DNA of 20,400 nt from a candidate division KSB1 bacterium (GCA_022566355.1 JADFJB010000088.1:1-20400), one strand, 5' to 3'. Positions 1 to 8,906 are shown, counted from the first letter of the stretch. The notes: generated by a model from the sequence alone, not told the origin. Numbers and translations: made by a program.

Positions 1-855
1 AAAGGCCATATCCGGTTTTCGCTGGTAACCATTCCGGTTCGGATTTATAATGCCATCGAATCACAGCAAACCGTACGTTTCAATCAACTTCACAAAGATT
101 GTAATGGTCGAATCAAATATGAAAAAAAATGTAAAAAATGCGAGCAGGTTGCGAAACCCGAGGATATTGTCAAAGGTTACGAGTACGAACCGGACCAATA
201 TGTTATCGTCGAACCGAGTGATTTTGATAATTTGAAATTGAAAAGTACAAAAGTGATCGACATTGAGGGATTTGTTGATGCATCGGAAGTTCACCCGACT
301 TTATTTGATGCTCCATATTTTGTCGGTCCGGATGGAGAAGTTGCTGCAAAAGCTTATGCGCTATTAACTGAAACACTCAGGGATAGCAATAAACTCGGAA
401 TAGGTAAAGTTGTGCTTCGTGAACGTGAAGATATCGTTCTTATTGCACCTCATGAAAAAGGCATATTGCTTTATAAATTACGCTACCCAAGTGAAGTTCG
501 AAATATGAATGATGTGCCGCAATTGGATGAAGTTGAAGCGGATAAAACTCAACTTAAATTGGCGCAAACTCTCGTTGATTCAATGACAAAATCCTTTTCT
601 GATATCGTGCTTAAAGATAATTACAATGATTCACTTCGTGAAATGATCCAGGCGAAGATTGACGGCCAGGAAATCATAACTGTCGAAGAAGAAGAACAAC
701 CGGTGGTTGATATAATGACGGCGCTGAAACAAAGCATCGAACAAGCCAAAGAACAAAAGAAACCGATGGTGAAAGCCACTGGCAAAGCCAAGAAAGCAGA
801 AGTTGCCAAAGTCGAAGAGAAATCAACCAAAAGTCGAAAGCGCAAATCTGCATAA
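1..855 (+). CDS. ku: Ku protein, DNA-end binding (5' partial)
   Basis: Frame 1 is open from the first base to the TAA at 853-855. The window begins with KGHIRFSLVTIPVRIYNA, which matches the bacterial Ku start (usually M-R-x-I-W-K-G-H-I), so only about five residues are missing. Other Ku hallmarks follow: a C-x-x-C pair near residues 51-54, KGYEYEPDQYV near 66-76, and the conserved DASEVHPTLFDAPYFVGPDG stretch near 95-114. Bacterial Ku is a homodimeric ring that binds double-strand ends and recruits the ligase LigD in non-homologous end joining. The present length, 284 residues plus the missing start, is normal. The last 40 or so residues are Lys-rich, as in many Ku C-terminal tails that contact DNA. 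No ligD lies downstream; it may be upstream of the window. The TTG at 232 is an internal codon, not the start. Confidence 0.95.
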   Translation, partial: KGHIRFSLVTIPVRIYNAIESQQTVRFNQLHKDCNGRIKYEKKCKKCEQVAKPEDIVKGYEYEPDQYVIVEPSDFDNLKLKSTKVIDIEGFVDASEVHPTLFDAPYFVGPDGEVAAKAYALLTETLRDSNKLGIGKVVLREREDIVLIAPHEKGILLYKLRYPSEVRNMNDVPQLDEVEADKTQLKLAQTLVDSMTKSFSDIVLKDNYNDSLREMIQAKIDGQEIITVEEEEQPVVDIMTALKQSIEQAKEQKKPMVKATGKAKKAEVAKVEEKSTKSRKRKSA

Positions 856-870
856 ATTATGAACATTAAC

Positions 871-944
871 ACCCTTCGACTCCGCTCAGGGTACTGTTTA
901 TTGTAAACCTGTAAATGAAGCGCCCTGAACGGATTCGAAGGGCG
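871..944. repeat. Paired REP-like hairpins
   Basis: Two small palindromes face each other in the 170-bp gap between Ku and the TPR gene. The first (871-892) has arms ACCC/GGGT around the core TTCGACTCCGCTCA. The second (921-944) has arms CGCCC/GGGCG around the core TGAACGGATTCGAA, which is nearly the reverse complement of the first core. They are 28 bases apart and could also pair with each other into a longer stem of about 20 bp. A second copy of the same two-unit arrangement lies at 8953-9012. This is the layout of REP/BIME-type intergenic repeats. No poly-T follows, so a terminator is not claimed. Confidence 0.7.
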
Positions 945-1041
945 TACGAGTTATTTCCATCAGATTTAATTGAAACCTCAATCATGCATACTCTTTTGCT
1001 TGAATTAAATATAGAACAATACAAAAATGCGTGGGGTAATG

Positions 1042-1656
1042 ATGGGTAAAATTCTTCAATTTCCGACCAAGTCGCCATCCAAGTTTGGTTTCCAGCGTGT
1101 CAAAAAAACAAAGAAGCCTGATCCGAAGAGAAAACCCGGTCAACTGAACTTATTTGCTAAACCGGATGCCCAGATTATTGCTTTACCCTTGTCTTTGAGT
1201 CCTTTTGAGGAAGCTTTGCTTTTGGATGAAAGGGATGAAGAAAAAGCAAAAAGTGCGTACAAGAAGGCTATTTCCAGCAGTGATTGTGTGGCCGATGCAT
1301 ATTGTAACCTGGGAATATTAGAATCGAAAAGTGGAGACACTTTCAAAGCATTTGATTGTTTCACGCATTCTTTGAAACATGATTCCCGGCATTTGGAATC
1401 CCATTATAACCTGGCGAATTTATATTTTGATTCCGGCGATCTAAGAATGGCCTGTCTTCATTATCAATTAGCTGGTGAGATCGAGCCTGGTTTCCCGAAT
1501 GTTTATTTCAACCTTGGCTTGGTTCATGCTATGAATGATAATTTTACCGAAGCTGCCATCGCTTTGGACAAATACAAAGAATTAACATCCGATGAGGAAG
1601 GTAGCAAAGCGGACGAATTGCTAAAGAGTATCAAATTGACGATGACCGGCCAATAA
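1042..1656 (+). CDS. TPR repeat protein
   Basis: A 204-residue protein with a basic, proline-rich N-terminus (MGKILQFP, then a KKTKKPDPKRKPGQ stretch) and a QLNLF motif. At least three tetratricopeptide repeats follow in the C-terminal two-thirds (units around CVADAYCNLGILESKSGDTF, HLESHYNLANLYFDSGDLRM and FPNVYFNLGLVHAMNDNF). TPRs form helical scaffolds for protein contacts. There is no signal peptide or membrane segment, so it should be cytoplasmic. The start is set at 1042 because GGGG at 1032-1035 is a plausible ribosome-binding site and M-x-K-I-x-x-F-P is a reasonable N-terminus. In-frame ATGs at 1039 and 1027 are possible, the latter adding five residues. The partner is unknown. It stands alone between Ku and a pseudogene, so context gives little. 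Confidence 0.85.
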   Translation: MGKILQFPTKSPSKFGFQRVKKTKKPDPKRKPGQLNLFAKPDAQIIALPLSLSPFEEALLLDERDEEKAKSAYKKAISSSDCVADAYCNLGILESKSGDTFKAFDCFTHSLKHDSRHLESHYNLANLYFDSGDLRMACLHYQLAGEIEPGFPNVYFNLGLVHAMNDNFTEAAIALDKYKELTSDEEGSKADELLKSIKLTMTGQ

Positions 1657-1713
1657 CCATACATTAGAAAAAATCCGTATACTATTTTACCCCGAATTTA
1701 ATCCTCCTAAGAA

Positions 1714-2060
1714 TCAAACAAACTGATCATAAAAATCTTCTAAAGAATCAATGGATATTTTTCCCATCTCATAATAAGTTGGTTCTGAAAATCTTTCATG
1801 GGATTCGACTATCGAATACCCTAGGGGGCTAATAAATTCGCATTCCCAAAGTCACTCTGTCGTACCCTGCCAAAATAGTAGCTTCTTCAACATAACCAAT
1901 CAGACTTTTTGCAATTCCTTTACTTTGGTACTCCGGGTAAAACAGCAAGCCTGTAGAAATAGACATCCAGCTCTCATTTTATAAATAGAACGCAGCCGCC
2001 AATTCTTCTTTAACTTCCGCAACTTCTAATGGTATCTCTTTTGGCCTATGAACTGAATAA
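1714..2060 (-). pseudogene. GNAT acetyltransferase remnant
   Basis: Reading the minus strand, an acetyltransferase can be followed in pieces. The upstream piece ends EVKEELAAAFYL at a TAA (1979-1981). The same frame then continues with the acetyl-CoA-binding region LLFYPEYQSKGIAKSLIGYV and RVTLGMRIY, ending at TAG (1829-1831). The protein then resumes one frame away with GYSIVESHERF and EPTYYEMGKI, ending at TGA (1714-1716). The Q-S-K-G-I-A motif corresponds to the Q/R-x-x-G-x-G/A loop of GNAT enzymes, and the PTYYEM ending is common in small GNATs. Between MRIY and GYSIVES about ten residues are missing. An internal stop, a deletion and a frameshift together mean the gene is dead. The N-terminal limit is uncertain, and 2060 marks only where the resemblance fades. 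Confidence 0.65.
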
Positions 2061-2154
2061 GAAAAGATGCTAATTATGCCGATAATATAATTTATTACAT
2101 AAGCTTTTTCTAAACTTGAGTTTATAAAACAAATGAGTTTTTCAAAGTAGCAAA

Positions 2155-3315
2155 ATGATATTCTCAAAATTTAAAAAAAAACAGGTCCAAATACAAAAAA
2201 ATAGTAACAATGGATTAGTGAATAAAACTAATGGGGGAAATGGGTCTTCAAATAGTAATCTAAGCCAGGCCGACTATGATAGGGTCATTGATGCCACAGG
2301 AGAAATATTAAGAATATTTGGCGAGTATTCCTTTGATTTATATGAGATAGATTCAAAAGAAATAAACCAACTATTTCAGGATTGGTCACGACATATTCTT
2401 ATCGGTGCACCAAAACCCAGTGGACAAATAATTGAAGATAAATCTTCAAGAATCAAACGGGATTGGCTCGGCATGCTTAAGTTTGTCTCTAAACATCGTC
2501 AAACCGAGAACAAATTTGTAAACCAAACTGTTGGTGATTTTAGAGACGTTATCTGGTCGTTTATTCATTCTTTTAGTTATGCAATCCATGAGGATCAAAT
2601 TACAGACTCAGAATGTTTAGTTCAATTAGACCGGCTTAAATCAGTGTTGGAAAGAAATTCCATCCAAGAGATTAAACGGGAAACATATGCTGTCGTTGAA
2701 ATATTAAATAAAAATATTGAAAATCGTAAACAGCGTCAAAATAAAGAAATTAAATCATTAGGTGAACAACTTATTTTGTTACGCGATCAACTAAATCGGG
2801 CAAAAGAAGAAAATTCATTTGATCCATTGACAAAACTATACAACAGAAAATCATTTGATGATCATTTATCTCGAACATTTGAATTGAATATGTTTTCCGG
2901 TGAAGAGGCCTGCATATTAATGGTAGATGTGGATCATTTTAAAAACATTAATGATACGTATGGACACCAGGCTGGGGACTCAGTTTTAAGACAACTAGCA
3001 GATTGTATCATCAGAGTTTTTCCTCGCAAAAGTGATTTTGTGGCTCGTTATGGTGGTGAAGAGTTTTGTATTATCTTGCGCCAAGAAAATCTAAACGCTT
3101 CAAAAATGCTTGCTAACAGATTACTAAAAGCAGTGAGAATACTTTGTTTTGAGCATGAAGATATTGAATTGAAGCTGACAGTTTCTATTGGTATTGCATG
3201 CTTACAACCCGGGGATTCAAAAGAGTACTGGCTTGAACGGTCAGACATGGCTCTCTACCAAGCTAAACAAAATGGCAGAGACAGAATAGAAATAGATGAC
3301 CATGGTGTAACTTGA
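2155..3315 (+). CDS. Diguanylate cyclase (GGDEF domain)
   Basis: A 386-residue protein. The C-terminal GGDEF domain starts at DPLTKLYNR (223-231), contains the metal/GTP-binding MVDVDHFKNINDTYGHQAGD stretch, and has an intact GGEEF signature at 300-304. It should therefore make cyclic di-GMP from two GTP. An inhibitory I-site RxxD (R291-K-S-D294) lies five residues before GGEEF, so product feedback is expected. The first 40 residues are Asn/Ser-rich and low-complexity. Residues about 40-175 are a helical region I cannot assign to a named sensor family, and residues about 185-220 look like a coiled coil leading into the cyclase, as in dimerising DGCs. There is no signal peptide or TM segment, so it is cytoplasmic. 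No EAL domain is present. It appears monocistronic, with a gene-free gap after it. Confidence 0.93.
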   Translation: MIFSKFKKKQVQIQKNSNNGLVNKTNGGNGSSNSNLSQADYDRVIDATGEILRIFGEYSFDLYEIDSKEINQLFQDWSRHILIGAPKPSGQIIEDKSSRIKRDWLGMLKFVSKHRQTENKFVNQTVGDFRDVIWSFIHSFSYAIHEDQITDSECLVQLDRLKSVLERNSIQEIKRETYAVVEILNKNIENRKQRQNKEIKSLGEQLILLRDQLNRAKEENSFDPLTKLYNRKSFDDHLSRTFELNMFSGEEACILMVDVDHFKNINDTYGHQAGDSVLRQLADCIIRVFPRKSDFVARYGGEEFCIILRQENLNASKMLANRLLKAVRILCFEHEDIELKLTVSIGIACLQPGDSKEYWLERSDMALYQAKQNGRDRIEIDDHGVT

Positions 3316-3656
3316 GCTTTTTGTTCTTGTTTTGGTAATACCTAATTTTCACAATAAAGCGTTCATAATTAAACTTATATTCGTATTATCCGTAATCTCT
3401 ACAATTATTTGCCCAATTTAAAATGCAGTTTAATAAAAGTTTTTATGTTCTTTTCATTAATGGAACAGAAGTGCCAATCAAGGTGTTTTAAAGATTATCT
3501 TAAAATTATTTTCTCATTTTAAAGTTTAAAATTTGTAATGTTCTTTACTTTTTTATAACACCTCCAAGCTTACTGGCAAATATCAAGACTTATTCATAAT
3601 TTTTAAAAACTTTCAGATATTGGAATCAATGTGTCATTAAATATTCCAAATTAGCG
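3316..3656. other. AT-rich intergenic gap before the large locus
   Basis: There are 341 bases with no credible coding frame, no strong hairpin and no repeat that I can see. It is very AT-rich and precedes the first gene of the long co-directional block, so the main promoter of that block probably lies here. I could not pick a convincing -35/-10 pair and do not assign one. Confidence 0.5.
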
Positions 3657-4403
3657 ATGACCTTAAAAAAAACTATTTTTCAAATTCTTCCGTTGGTGCT
3701 GATTTTAACTGATCCAAATATTGTGTTACCCCAGGATGATTTTGGATTTCGTTTTGTTCGGGTCAAATATGATGATAACCAAAACAGGGGCGGCAGAGGT
3801 TGGGGGCGATATGGCCGGGGAGCATGGAGCACAGATTGGCCAACTTCAGATTATAACTTGCACGAAGCGATCGAGCGTACCACCGGCCTAACCTTAATGG
3901 GCGATCCTTTGGTGTTTACATTTCTGGATGAAGAGATTTTTGAGTACCCGGTGCTTTACCTTACCGAACCTGGCTTTTGGATGACCAATGAAGAAGAAGT
4001 TAAAAATATGCGAAAGTATTTCCTGCGCGGCGGCTTCTTAATCATCGATGATTTCCACGACTATGGCGGTTTTGGTTGGCAATGGTATAATATGTATAAC
4101 AATATCAAGCAGGTGTTCCCTGATAAAGAACCTGTATTATTGCCCAACGATCATCCGATTTGGTCGATTTATTATGACATTGATCCTGTTGAGGCTGCAT
4201 CAACCAAATGGGATTTTAGCAGATACGATGATGCCTATTTTGGTATCTTTGACGATGACGGACGTTTGATGATCGTGATTTGCTATAATCAGGATATTGG
4301 CGATGGTTGGGAGCATCCATTTGGCAGGCGTATTTTAGCTGAAGCTTCAACGGTTAGTTTTCAAATGGCCATTAACTTTATCATGTATGCTTTAACACAC
4401 TAG
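3657..4403 (+). CDS. DUF4159 family secreted protein A
   Basis: A 248-residue protein with a Sec-type signal peptide (MTLKKTIFQILPLVLILTD; likely cleavage near residue 26), so it is expected in the periplasm or at the envelope. The mature part fits DUF4159: FRFVRVKYDD, then DYNLHEAIERTTG, then a GATase/ThuA-like strand-turn YFLRGGFLIIDDF (121-133), and a conserved end with GDGWEHPFGRR. DUF4159 proteins are often found beside MoxR/vWA genes, but their biochemical role is unknown. An Arg/Gly-rich insert (about residues 42-56, NRGGRGWGRYGRG) lies between the first strand and the rest. A paralogue, about two-thirds identical by eye, lies at 7052-7789. Only four bases separate this gene from the next, so they are almost certainly co-transcribed. 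Confidence 0.9.
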   Translation: MTLKKTIFQILPLVLILTDPNIVLPQDDFGFRFVRVKYDDNQNRGGRGWGRYGRGAWSTDWPTSDYNLHEAIERTTGLTLMGDPLVFTFLDEEIFEYPVLYLTEPGFWMTNEEEVKNMRKYFLRGGFLIIDDFHDYGGFGWQWYNMYNNIKQVFPDKEPVLLPNDHPIWSIYYDIDPVEAASTKWDFSRYDDAYFGIFDDDGRLMIVICYNQDIGDGWEHPFGRRILAEASTVSFQMAINFIMYALTH

Positions 4404-4407
4404 TCAC

Positions 4408-7047
4408 ATGACCAAAAAAATCACACAATTTTTCTTCACAATTCTTATTAGCCTGTATGTCTGTGTCTTGGCATATGCCCAGGAATCCGATAATCAGTTT
4501 ACTATTGCCAATCAAGCCTTCCAAAGCGGCAAGTATTTAGATGCCCGTAATCTTTTTGAACCGCTAATAGAGACTACTGATGAAAACCATAGTGCTATCA
4601 TAAAAATCTATTTTGAAACCTATCTCAACCTCGGTGAATATGAGAATGGCTTAAATCGTGTTGAAGGATTATTAAATAATTCTCCGGAAGATGCATCCCT
4701 TCTTTACATAAAAGGACGCTTTTTAGTCGCTATTGGAAAGTTAAGTAAAGCGGAGCAGGTTTTCATTAATACTCAGAATATTGATGACGGATACTTGCCC
4801 AATTTATTGGAAATCGCAAATCTACTGGAAATTACAGGGAGAAAAAATCAGGCATACGGGTATTATCGAACGATCGCTTTGGAATATCGCCGGGGTCGAT
4901 TGAAAGATGCTCAATCTATTGCCATTGCCGGCAGAGCCTTCGCAAAGCTTGAGGATTTTCATGAAGCGAACCAGGTTTATAAATTGGCACACCAGGTGGA
5001 CCCTAAAGATATACAAAATTTAGCCTGGTGGGCCGAGCTGTTTGCATCAAAGTATAATACTGCCGATGCCAAGAGAACTTATGAAGAAGCGATTTCATTA
5101 AATCCTCACAACGCTGATTTGTATGTTGGATTTGCGCGATCCTCCCAAGGATTAACCATACAAGGGGAATTAGCCAATAAAGCGCTAAAAGAAAATCCGA
5201 ATCATATTGATGCGTTGAACCTGTTGGCGGAATTACAAATCCTGGATGCCGATTATGAAAAAGCGGAACAAACGCTTGCGGAAGCGCTTAAAATCAATCC
5301 GGTTTATGAGCCGTCGTTGGCGTATTTAGCTACAATATTTCATTTACAAGGTGATAAGTCCGGTTATTCGAAAATTGAAAACCAGGTCTTGGAAATAAAT
5401 CGCTATTGCAGTAATTTCTATACAATATTGGCAGAAAATTGTGTCCGTCGGTTTCGCTATAAAGATGTGGTGGAATTTTGCTTCAAAGCAATTTCGAAAG
5501 ATCAAAGAAATTGGCAAGCTTACGCATTAATCGGTGCGAATCTACTAAGGATTGGAGAAATTGACAATGCCCGCTATTATCTTGAGAGAGGTTTTAAAGG
5601 AGATCCTTTTAATGTGTTTGCACGGAATACACTGGAACTCCTGGACGAATATGCCAATTTTGAGAACCTTGAAAGCGAACATTTCAGCCTAATGATCCAT
5701 AAGTCTGAAAGCGATATCCTTGGCAAACCGATTCTCGCCTTCGCTGAAGAGTGTTTCGATTCATTGGCAAAAAGATATCCATACCAGGCAGAGAAGAAAA
5801 TTCGCATTGAAGCCTACAATGACCACGATGATTTTGCCGTGCGGATTAGCGGGCTACCCGGTATTAGTTTGTTGGGTGTTTGTTTTGGAGATGTATTGGC
5901 ATTGGATACACCCAGGGCACAGCCAAATAGTGAATATAATTGGGCCCGGACCCTCTGGCACGAACTGGCGCATGTGATGGCGCTGGGTTTATCGAATAAT
6001 AGGGTGCCAAGATGGTTCACTGAAGGATTGTCGGTTTATGAGGAAATGCGGGCTCGTAGATATTGGCACAGAAAAATGGATATGGAATTTTACTCGGCAA
6101 GGGATCAGGGTTTACTCCTGTCGTTGAGGGATATTAATGAAGGATTTACCAGGCCAAAATATCCTGAACAGATCATGCTGACCTATTATCAATCCGGGAA
6201 ATTCATCCAATATTTAACAAAGAGATACGGGTTCAAAGCGATTGTCGAGATGTTAGAGGGATTTGGGAACGGATACGACCTTGAGAAAACTTTTCAAATT
6301 GTCCTTAATTTGAATATAGATGAGGTCGAAAAATTACTCTGGCAGGACATTGAAGCTGAAAGAGAAATATTTGGTCCTGTATTTACAAACATACCACCGG
6401 TTATTAATTCTGTTGAAAAAGAAAAGTCACATTTCAAAAATTTATTTATAGAATCAAAAAATCCTTTTTTTGAAAATCTCGTAAAAGCTAATGAACTTGT
6501 AAAAGAAAACAAATATCAACAAGCTGAAGAAAAATTCTTAAAAGCGCTTGAGATTTATCCTTATTACACACGATCCGGCAATCCGTACCTGGGCTTGGCG
6601 CATATTTATCGTGAAGAAAGTGATAGTTCAAAGTTGCAAAGCATTCTAGAGAAGTATTTAACAGTATCAGAATTTGGCGCGAAGGAAGCAAGGGAGCTGG
6701 GCCACATATATGAATACCAGGGAAAGAATGAAAGCGCAAAATCTTACTATCTCCGCTCGATGCAGGTAGAACCGTATGATCTGAATACTCACATCCGTTT
6801 GGCCGATTTATTCAAAGAGTCACAAAACTTTCATACTGAGGCGCAAGAACGCAAGGCTATATTGGCGTTGGATCCACTTGACCGATCGAATGCATATTAT
6901 CAACTTGCATTGAGTTATTATAACTTCGGCAATACACTTGATGCAAAAAGACAAGTCTTAAAATCACTGGAATCGGCGCCTGGTTATCGCGATGCGCAGA
7001 AATTGCTTCTTAAATGTGTGGATAACTTAAATGAGAATATGCAGTAA
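4408..7047 (+). CDS. Secreted TPR protein with gluzincin metallopeptidase domain
   Basis: An 879-residue protein with a clear signal peptide (MTKKITQFFFTILISLYVCV, AYAQ cleavage near residue 25). Residues about 30-440 are a long run of TPR-like repeats. Residues about 450-690 form a peptidase MA-like domain with the zinc motif H518-E-L-A-H522 and the likely third ligand E539 in WFTEGLSVYEE, the HExxH-16-E spacing typical of gluzincins. Residues about 700-865 are further TPR repeats. All catalytic residues are present, so an active periplasmic metallopeptidase held in a TPR scaffold is expected; its substrate is unknown. It lies between two DUF4159 paralogues, four bases after the first and abutting or overlapping the second, which suggests they work together. 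HELAH plus the downstream Glu make the peptidase call firm; the family name is less certain. Confidence 0.9.
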   Translation: MTKKITQFFFTILISLYVCVLAYAQESDNQFTIANQAFQSGKYLDARNLFEPLIETTDENHSAIIKIYFETYLNLGEYENGLNRVEGLLNNSPEDASLLYIKGRFLVAIGKLSKAEQVFINTQNIDDGYLPNLLEIANLLEITGRKNQAYGYYRTIALEYRRGRLKDAQSIAIAGRAFAKLEDFHEANQVYKLAHQVDPKDIQNLAWWAELFASKYNTADAKRTYEEAISLNPHNADLYVGFARSSQGLTIQGELANKALKENPNHIDALNLLAELQILDADYEKAEQTLAEALKINPVYEPSLAYLATIFHLQGDKSGYSKIENQVLEINRYCSNFYTILAENCVRRFRYKDVVEFCFKAISKDQRNWQAYALIGANLLRIGEIDNARYYLERGFKGDPFNVFARNTLELLDEYANFENLESEHFSLMIHKSESDILGKPILAFAEECFDSLAKRYPYQAEKKIRIEAYNDHDDFAVRISGLPGISLLGVCFGDVLALDTPRAQPNSEYNWARTLWHELAHVMALGLSNNRVPRWFTEGLSVYEEMRARRYWHRKMDMEFYSARDQGLLLSLRDINEGFTRPKYPEQIMLTYYQSGKFIQYLTKRYGFKAIVEMLEGFGNGYDLEKTFQIVLNLNIDEVEKLLWQDIEAEREIFGPVFTNIPPVINSVEKEKSHFKNLFIESKNPFFENLVKANELVKENKYQQAEEKFLKALEIYPYYTRSGNPYLGLAHIYREESDSSKLQSILEKYLTVSEFGAKEARELGHIYEYQGKNESAKSYYLRSMQVEPYDLNTHIRLADLFKESQNFHTEAQERKAILALDPLDRSNAYYQLALSYYNFGNTLDAKRQVLKSLESAPGYRDAQKLLLKCVDNLNENMQ

Positions 7048-7051
7048 CAAG

Positions 7052-7789
7052 ATGAGGAAATTCATCCTGATCTTTTCAGTACCTCTATTTTATTTCCTGC
7101 TTCCGGAACAGGCGGCTGCTCAATATGATCATGGCTTTAGATTTATCCGTATAAAATATACCGATACACCCAGTGAATGGAGTGGTCGTGGATTTGGAAG
7201 GGGGCGTGGTGGCCGTGGTGGATTCTGGAGTCATGATTACCCAACTGCTGAATATAATTTACTGGAGGCTATTGAAAGAACAACAGGTTTACGGGTCAAT
7301 GACCAACCGCTCATTCTTACCTTAACAGATGAAAGAATTTTTGAATACCCGATCCTTTATTTGTGTGAACCCGGACACTGGGCCCTGGATGCTGAGGAAG
7401 CCAAGAATCTTCGAAAATATCTACATCGTGGCGGATTTATACTATTTGATGATTTTGCAGGCAGGGATTGGAATAATTTTTATTTCAATATTAAACAGGT
7501 TTTCCCGAATAAAGAGCCTGTAATGCTACAACCGGATCATGCTGTCTGGTCCATTTTTTACGATATCGATCCGATTGAAGCTGCTTCAGCAAAATGGGGA
7601 TTAAGTAGATACGACGACGAATATTACGGCATCTTTGACGATAAAGGTCGGTTGATGTGCATAATCTGCTATAACCAGGACATTGGAGACGGTTGGGAGC
7701 ATCCTTTTGGCCGGCGGGTCCTGGCAGAAGCTTCAACTGTTAGCTTTCAAATGGGAATCAATTTTATTATCTACGCATTGACACATTAA
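7052..7789 (+). CDS. DUF4159 family secreted protein B
   Basis: A 245-residue paralogue of the protein at 3657. The signal peptide is MRKFILIFSVPLFYFLL with an AAAQ cleavage site near residue 24. The start at 7052 is chosen because it gives a leader of the same length as the paralogue. An upstream in-frame ATG at 7031 would add seven residues and overlap the preceding gene by 17 bases. The mature protein has FRFIRIKYTD, an Arg/Gly-rich stretch (about residues 40-54), EYNLLEAIERTTG, the strand-turn YLHRGGFILFDDF (123-135), and a C-terminal 60 residues nearly identical to protein A. The two genes differ at many synonymous sites, so the duplication is old and selected rather than a recent copy. 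The function of DUF4159 is unknown. Confidence 0.9.
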   Translation: MRKFILIFSVPLFYFLLPEQAAAQYDHGFRFIRIKYTDTPSEWSGRGFGRGRGGRGGFWSHDYPTAEYNLLEAIERTTGLRVNDQPLILTLTDERIFEYPILYLCEPGHWALDAEEAKNLRKYLHRGGFILFDDFAGRDWNNFYFNIKQVFPNKEPVMLQPDHAVWSIFYDIDPIEAASAKWGLSRYDDEYYGIFDDKGRLMCIICYNQDIGDGWEHPFGRRVLAEASTVSFQMGINFIIYALTH

Positions 7790-7862
7790 AAGTACCTAAA
7801 GTGAAAGAAAACGCCTAACGTATTATAAGTTAAATCTATCTATATAAAGAAAGGGATATGAT

Positions 7863-8906
7863 TTGGAAAATTTGGAAACAGTTCAGGAAGTCCAGGGATC
7901 TGAAACCATAACTCAGGAAGCTTTTGAAAAATTACAAGAAGGTAAAAGCAAAATATTAGATCAATTGCGCCAGGTCATCATCGGACAGGATGAAGTGATA
8001 GAGCTTGTCTTGATCGCTTTGTTTGCCGGTGGCCATTGTCTGATCACCGGGGTACCGGGATTGGCGAAAACCCTATTGGTAAAATCCTTTGGGGAAATAT
8101 TGGATTTAACCTATAAACGAATTCAATTTACACCGGATTTAATGCCTGCAGATATTACCGGTATTGATGTTCTAGAAGAGGATACTTCGACCGGTAAACG
8201 GTCTATTAAGTTTGTTAAAGGTCCCATATTTGCGAATATCATTCTGGCTGATGAAATCAACCGAACACCGCCTAAAACCCAGGCTGCACTTTTGGAAGCC
8301 ATGCAGGAATACCAGGTAACTGCAGGTGGTGAACTCTTTGAACTGGAACGGCCATTTTTTGTAATGGCAACTCAAAATCCCATTGAGTTGGAAGGAACAT
8401 ATCCACTTCCTGAAGCCCAGCTGGATCGTTTTATGTTTAATATTATCATTGATTATCTTTCGGAAGATGATGAATTGAACGTGGCTTTACAGACGACTTC
8501 TCAGGATCAGGAACAACTCAAAACCGTATTAACCGGCAAGGATGTGTTGGGTTTCCAACATATTATCAAAAAGATATTTGTTCCTAATAATGTTGCTCAA
8601 TATGCTGTTAAGCTTGTGCGTAATTCCCGGCCAACCGAAAGCGGGGGACCGGAATTTGTTTCAAAATGGGTAAGTTGGGGCGCAGGGTTACGAGCCGTTC
8701 AATACTTGCTGCTTGGCGGTAAAGTTCGGGCTGTATTTCATGGGCGATATAATGTTGCCATCGAAGATATTAAAACGCTGGCAAAACCGGTTTTACGTCA
8801 CAGGATCATAACAAATTTCTATGCTGAATCGGAAAATATTGATTCGGATAAAGTCATCGAGATGCTTCTTGAAGAAGTTAGCGAACCCATATCAGGATTG
8901 GATTAA
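7863..8906 (+). CDS. MoxR-family AAA+ ATPase
   Basis: A 347-residue MoxR ATPase. The Walker A motif GVPGLAKT is at 63-70, Walker B LADE at 128-131 followed by INRTPPKTQ, sensor-1 ATQNP at 169-173, and the family signature LPEAQLDRF at 182-190. All ATPase motifs look intact. MoxR proteins form hexamers that work with vWA-domain partners as chaperones in the assembly or activation of protein complexes; here the partners are probably the DUF58 and BatA-like products downstream. It has no TM segment and is cytoplasmic. The start is TTG at 7863, supported by a GAAAGGG ribosome-binding site at 7849-7855. An ATG at 7858 is in another frame and soon meets a stop. Confidence 0.95.
   Translation: MENLETVQEVQGSETITQEAFEKLQEGKSKILDQLRQVIIGQDEVIELVLIALFAGGHCLITGVPGLAKTLLVKSFGEILDLTYKRIQFTPDLMPADITGIDVLEEDTSTGKRSIKFVKGPIFANIILADEINRTPPKTQAALLEAMQEYQVTAGGELFELERPFFVMATQNPIELEGTYPLPEAQLDRFMFNIIIDYLSEDDELNVALQTTSQDQEQLKTVLTGKDVLGFQHIIKKIFVPNNVAQYAVKLVRNSRPTESGGPEFVSKWVSWGAGLRAVQYLLLGGKVRAVFHGRYNVAIEDIKTLAKPVLRHRIITNFYAESENIDSDKVIEMLLEEVSEPISGLD

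Noticed and set aside
50-235. Short plus-strand ORF at the window start
   Set aside because: It overlaps the Ku reading frame, which is clearly the coding one from base 1.
1979-2167. Minus-strand ORF of 62 codons as a separate small gene
   Set aside because: Its end runs in frame through a stop into GNAT blocks, so the last part belongs to the pseudogene; the first residues have no gene-like character.
7031-7051. Upstream ATG start for DUF4159 protein B
   Set aside because: It is possible, but it gives a longer leader than the paralogue and overlaps the preceding gene; ATG 7052 gives a standard signal peptide.
3657-7789. Recent gene conversion between the two DUF4159 genes
   Set aside because: The protein ends are almost identical, but the DNA differs at many third positions, so recent copying is not supported.
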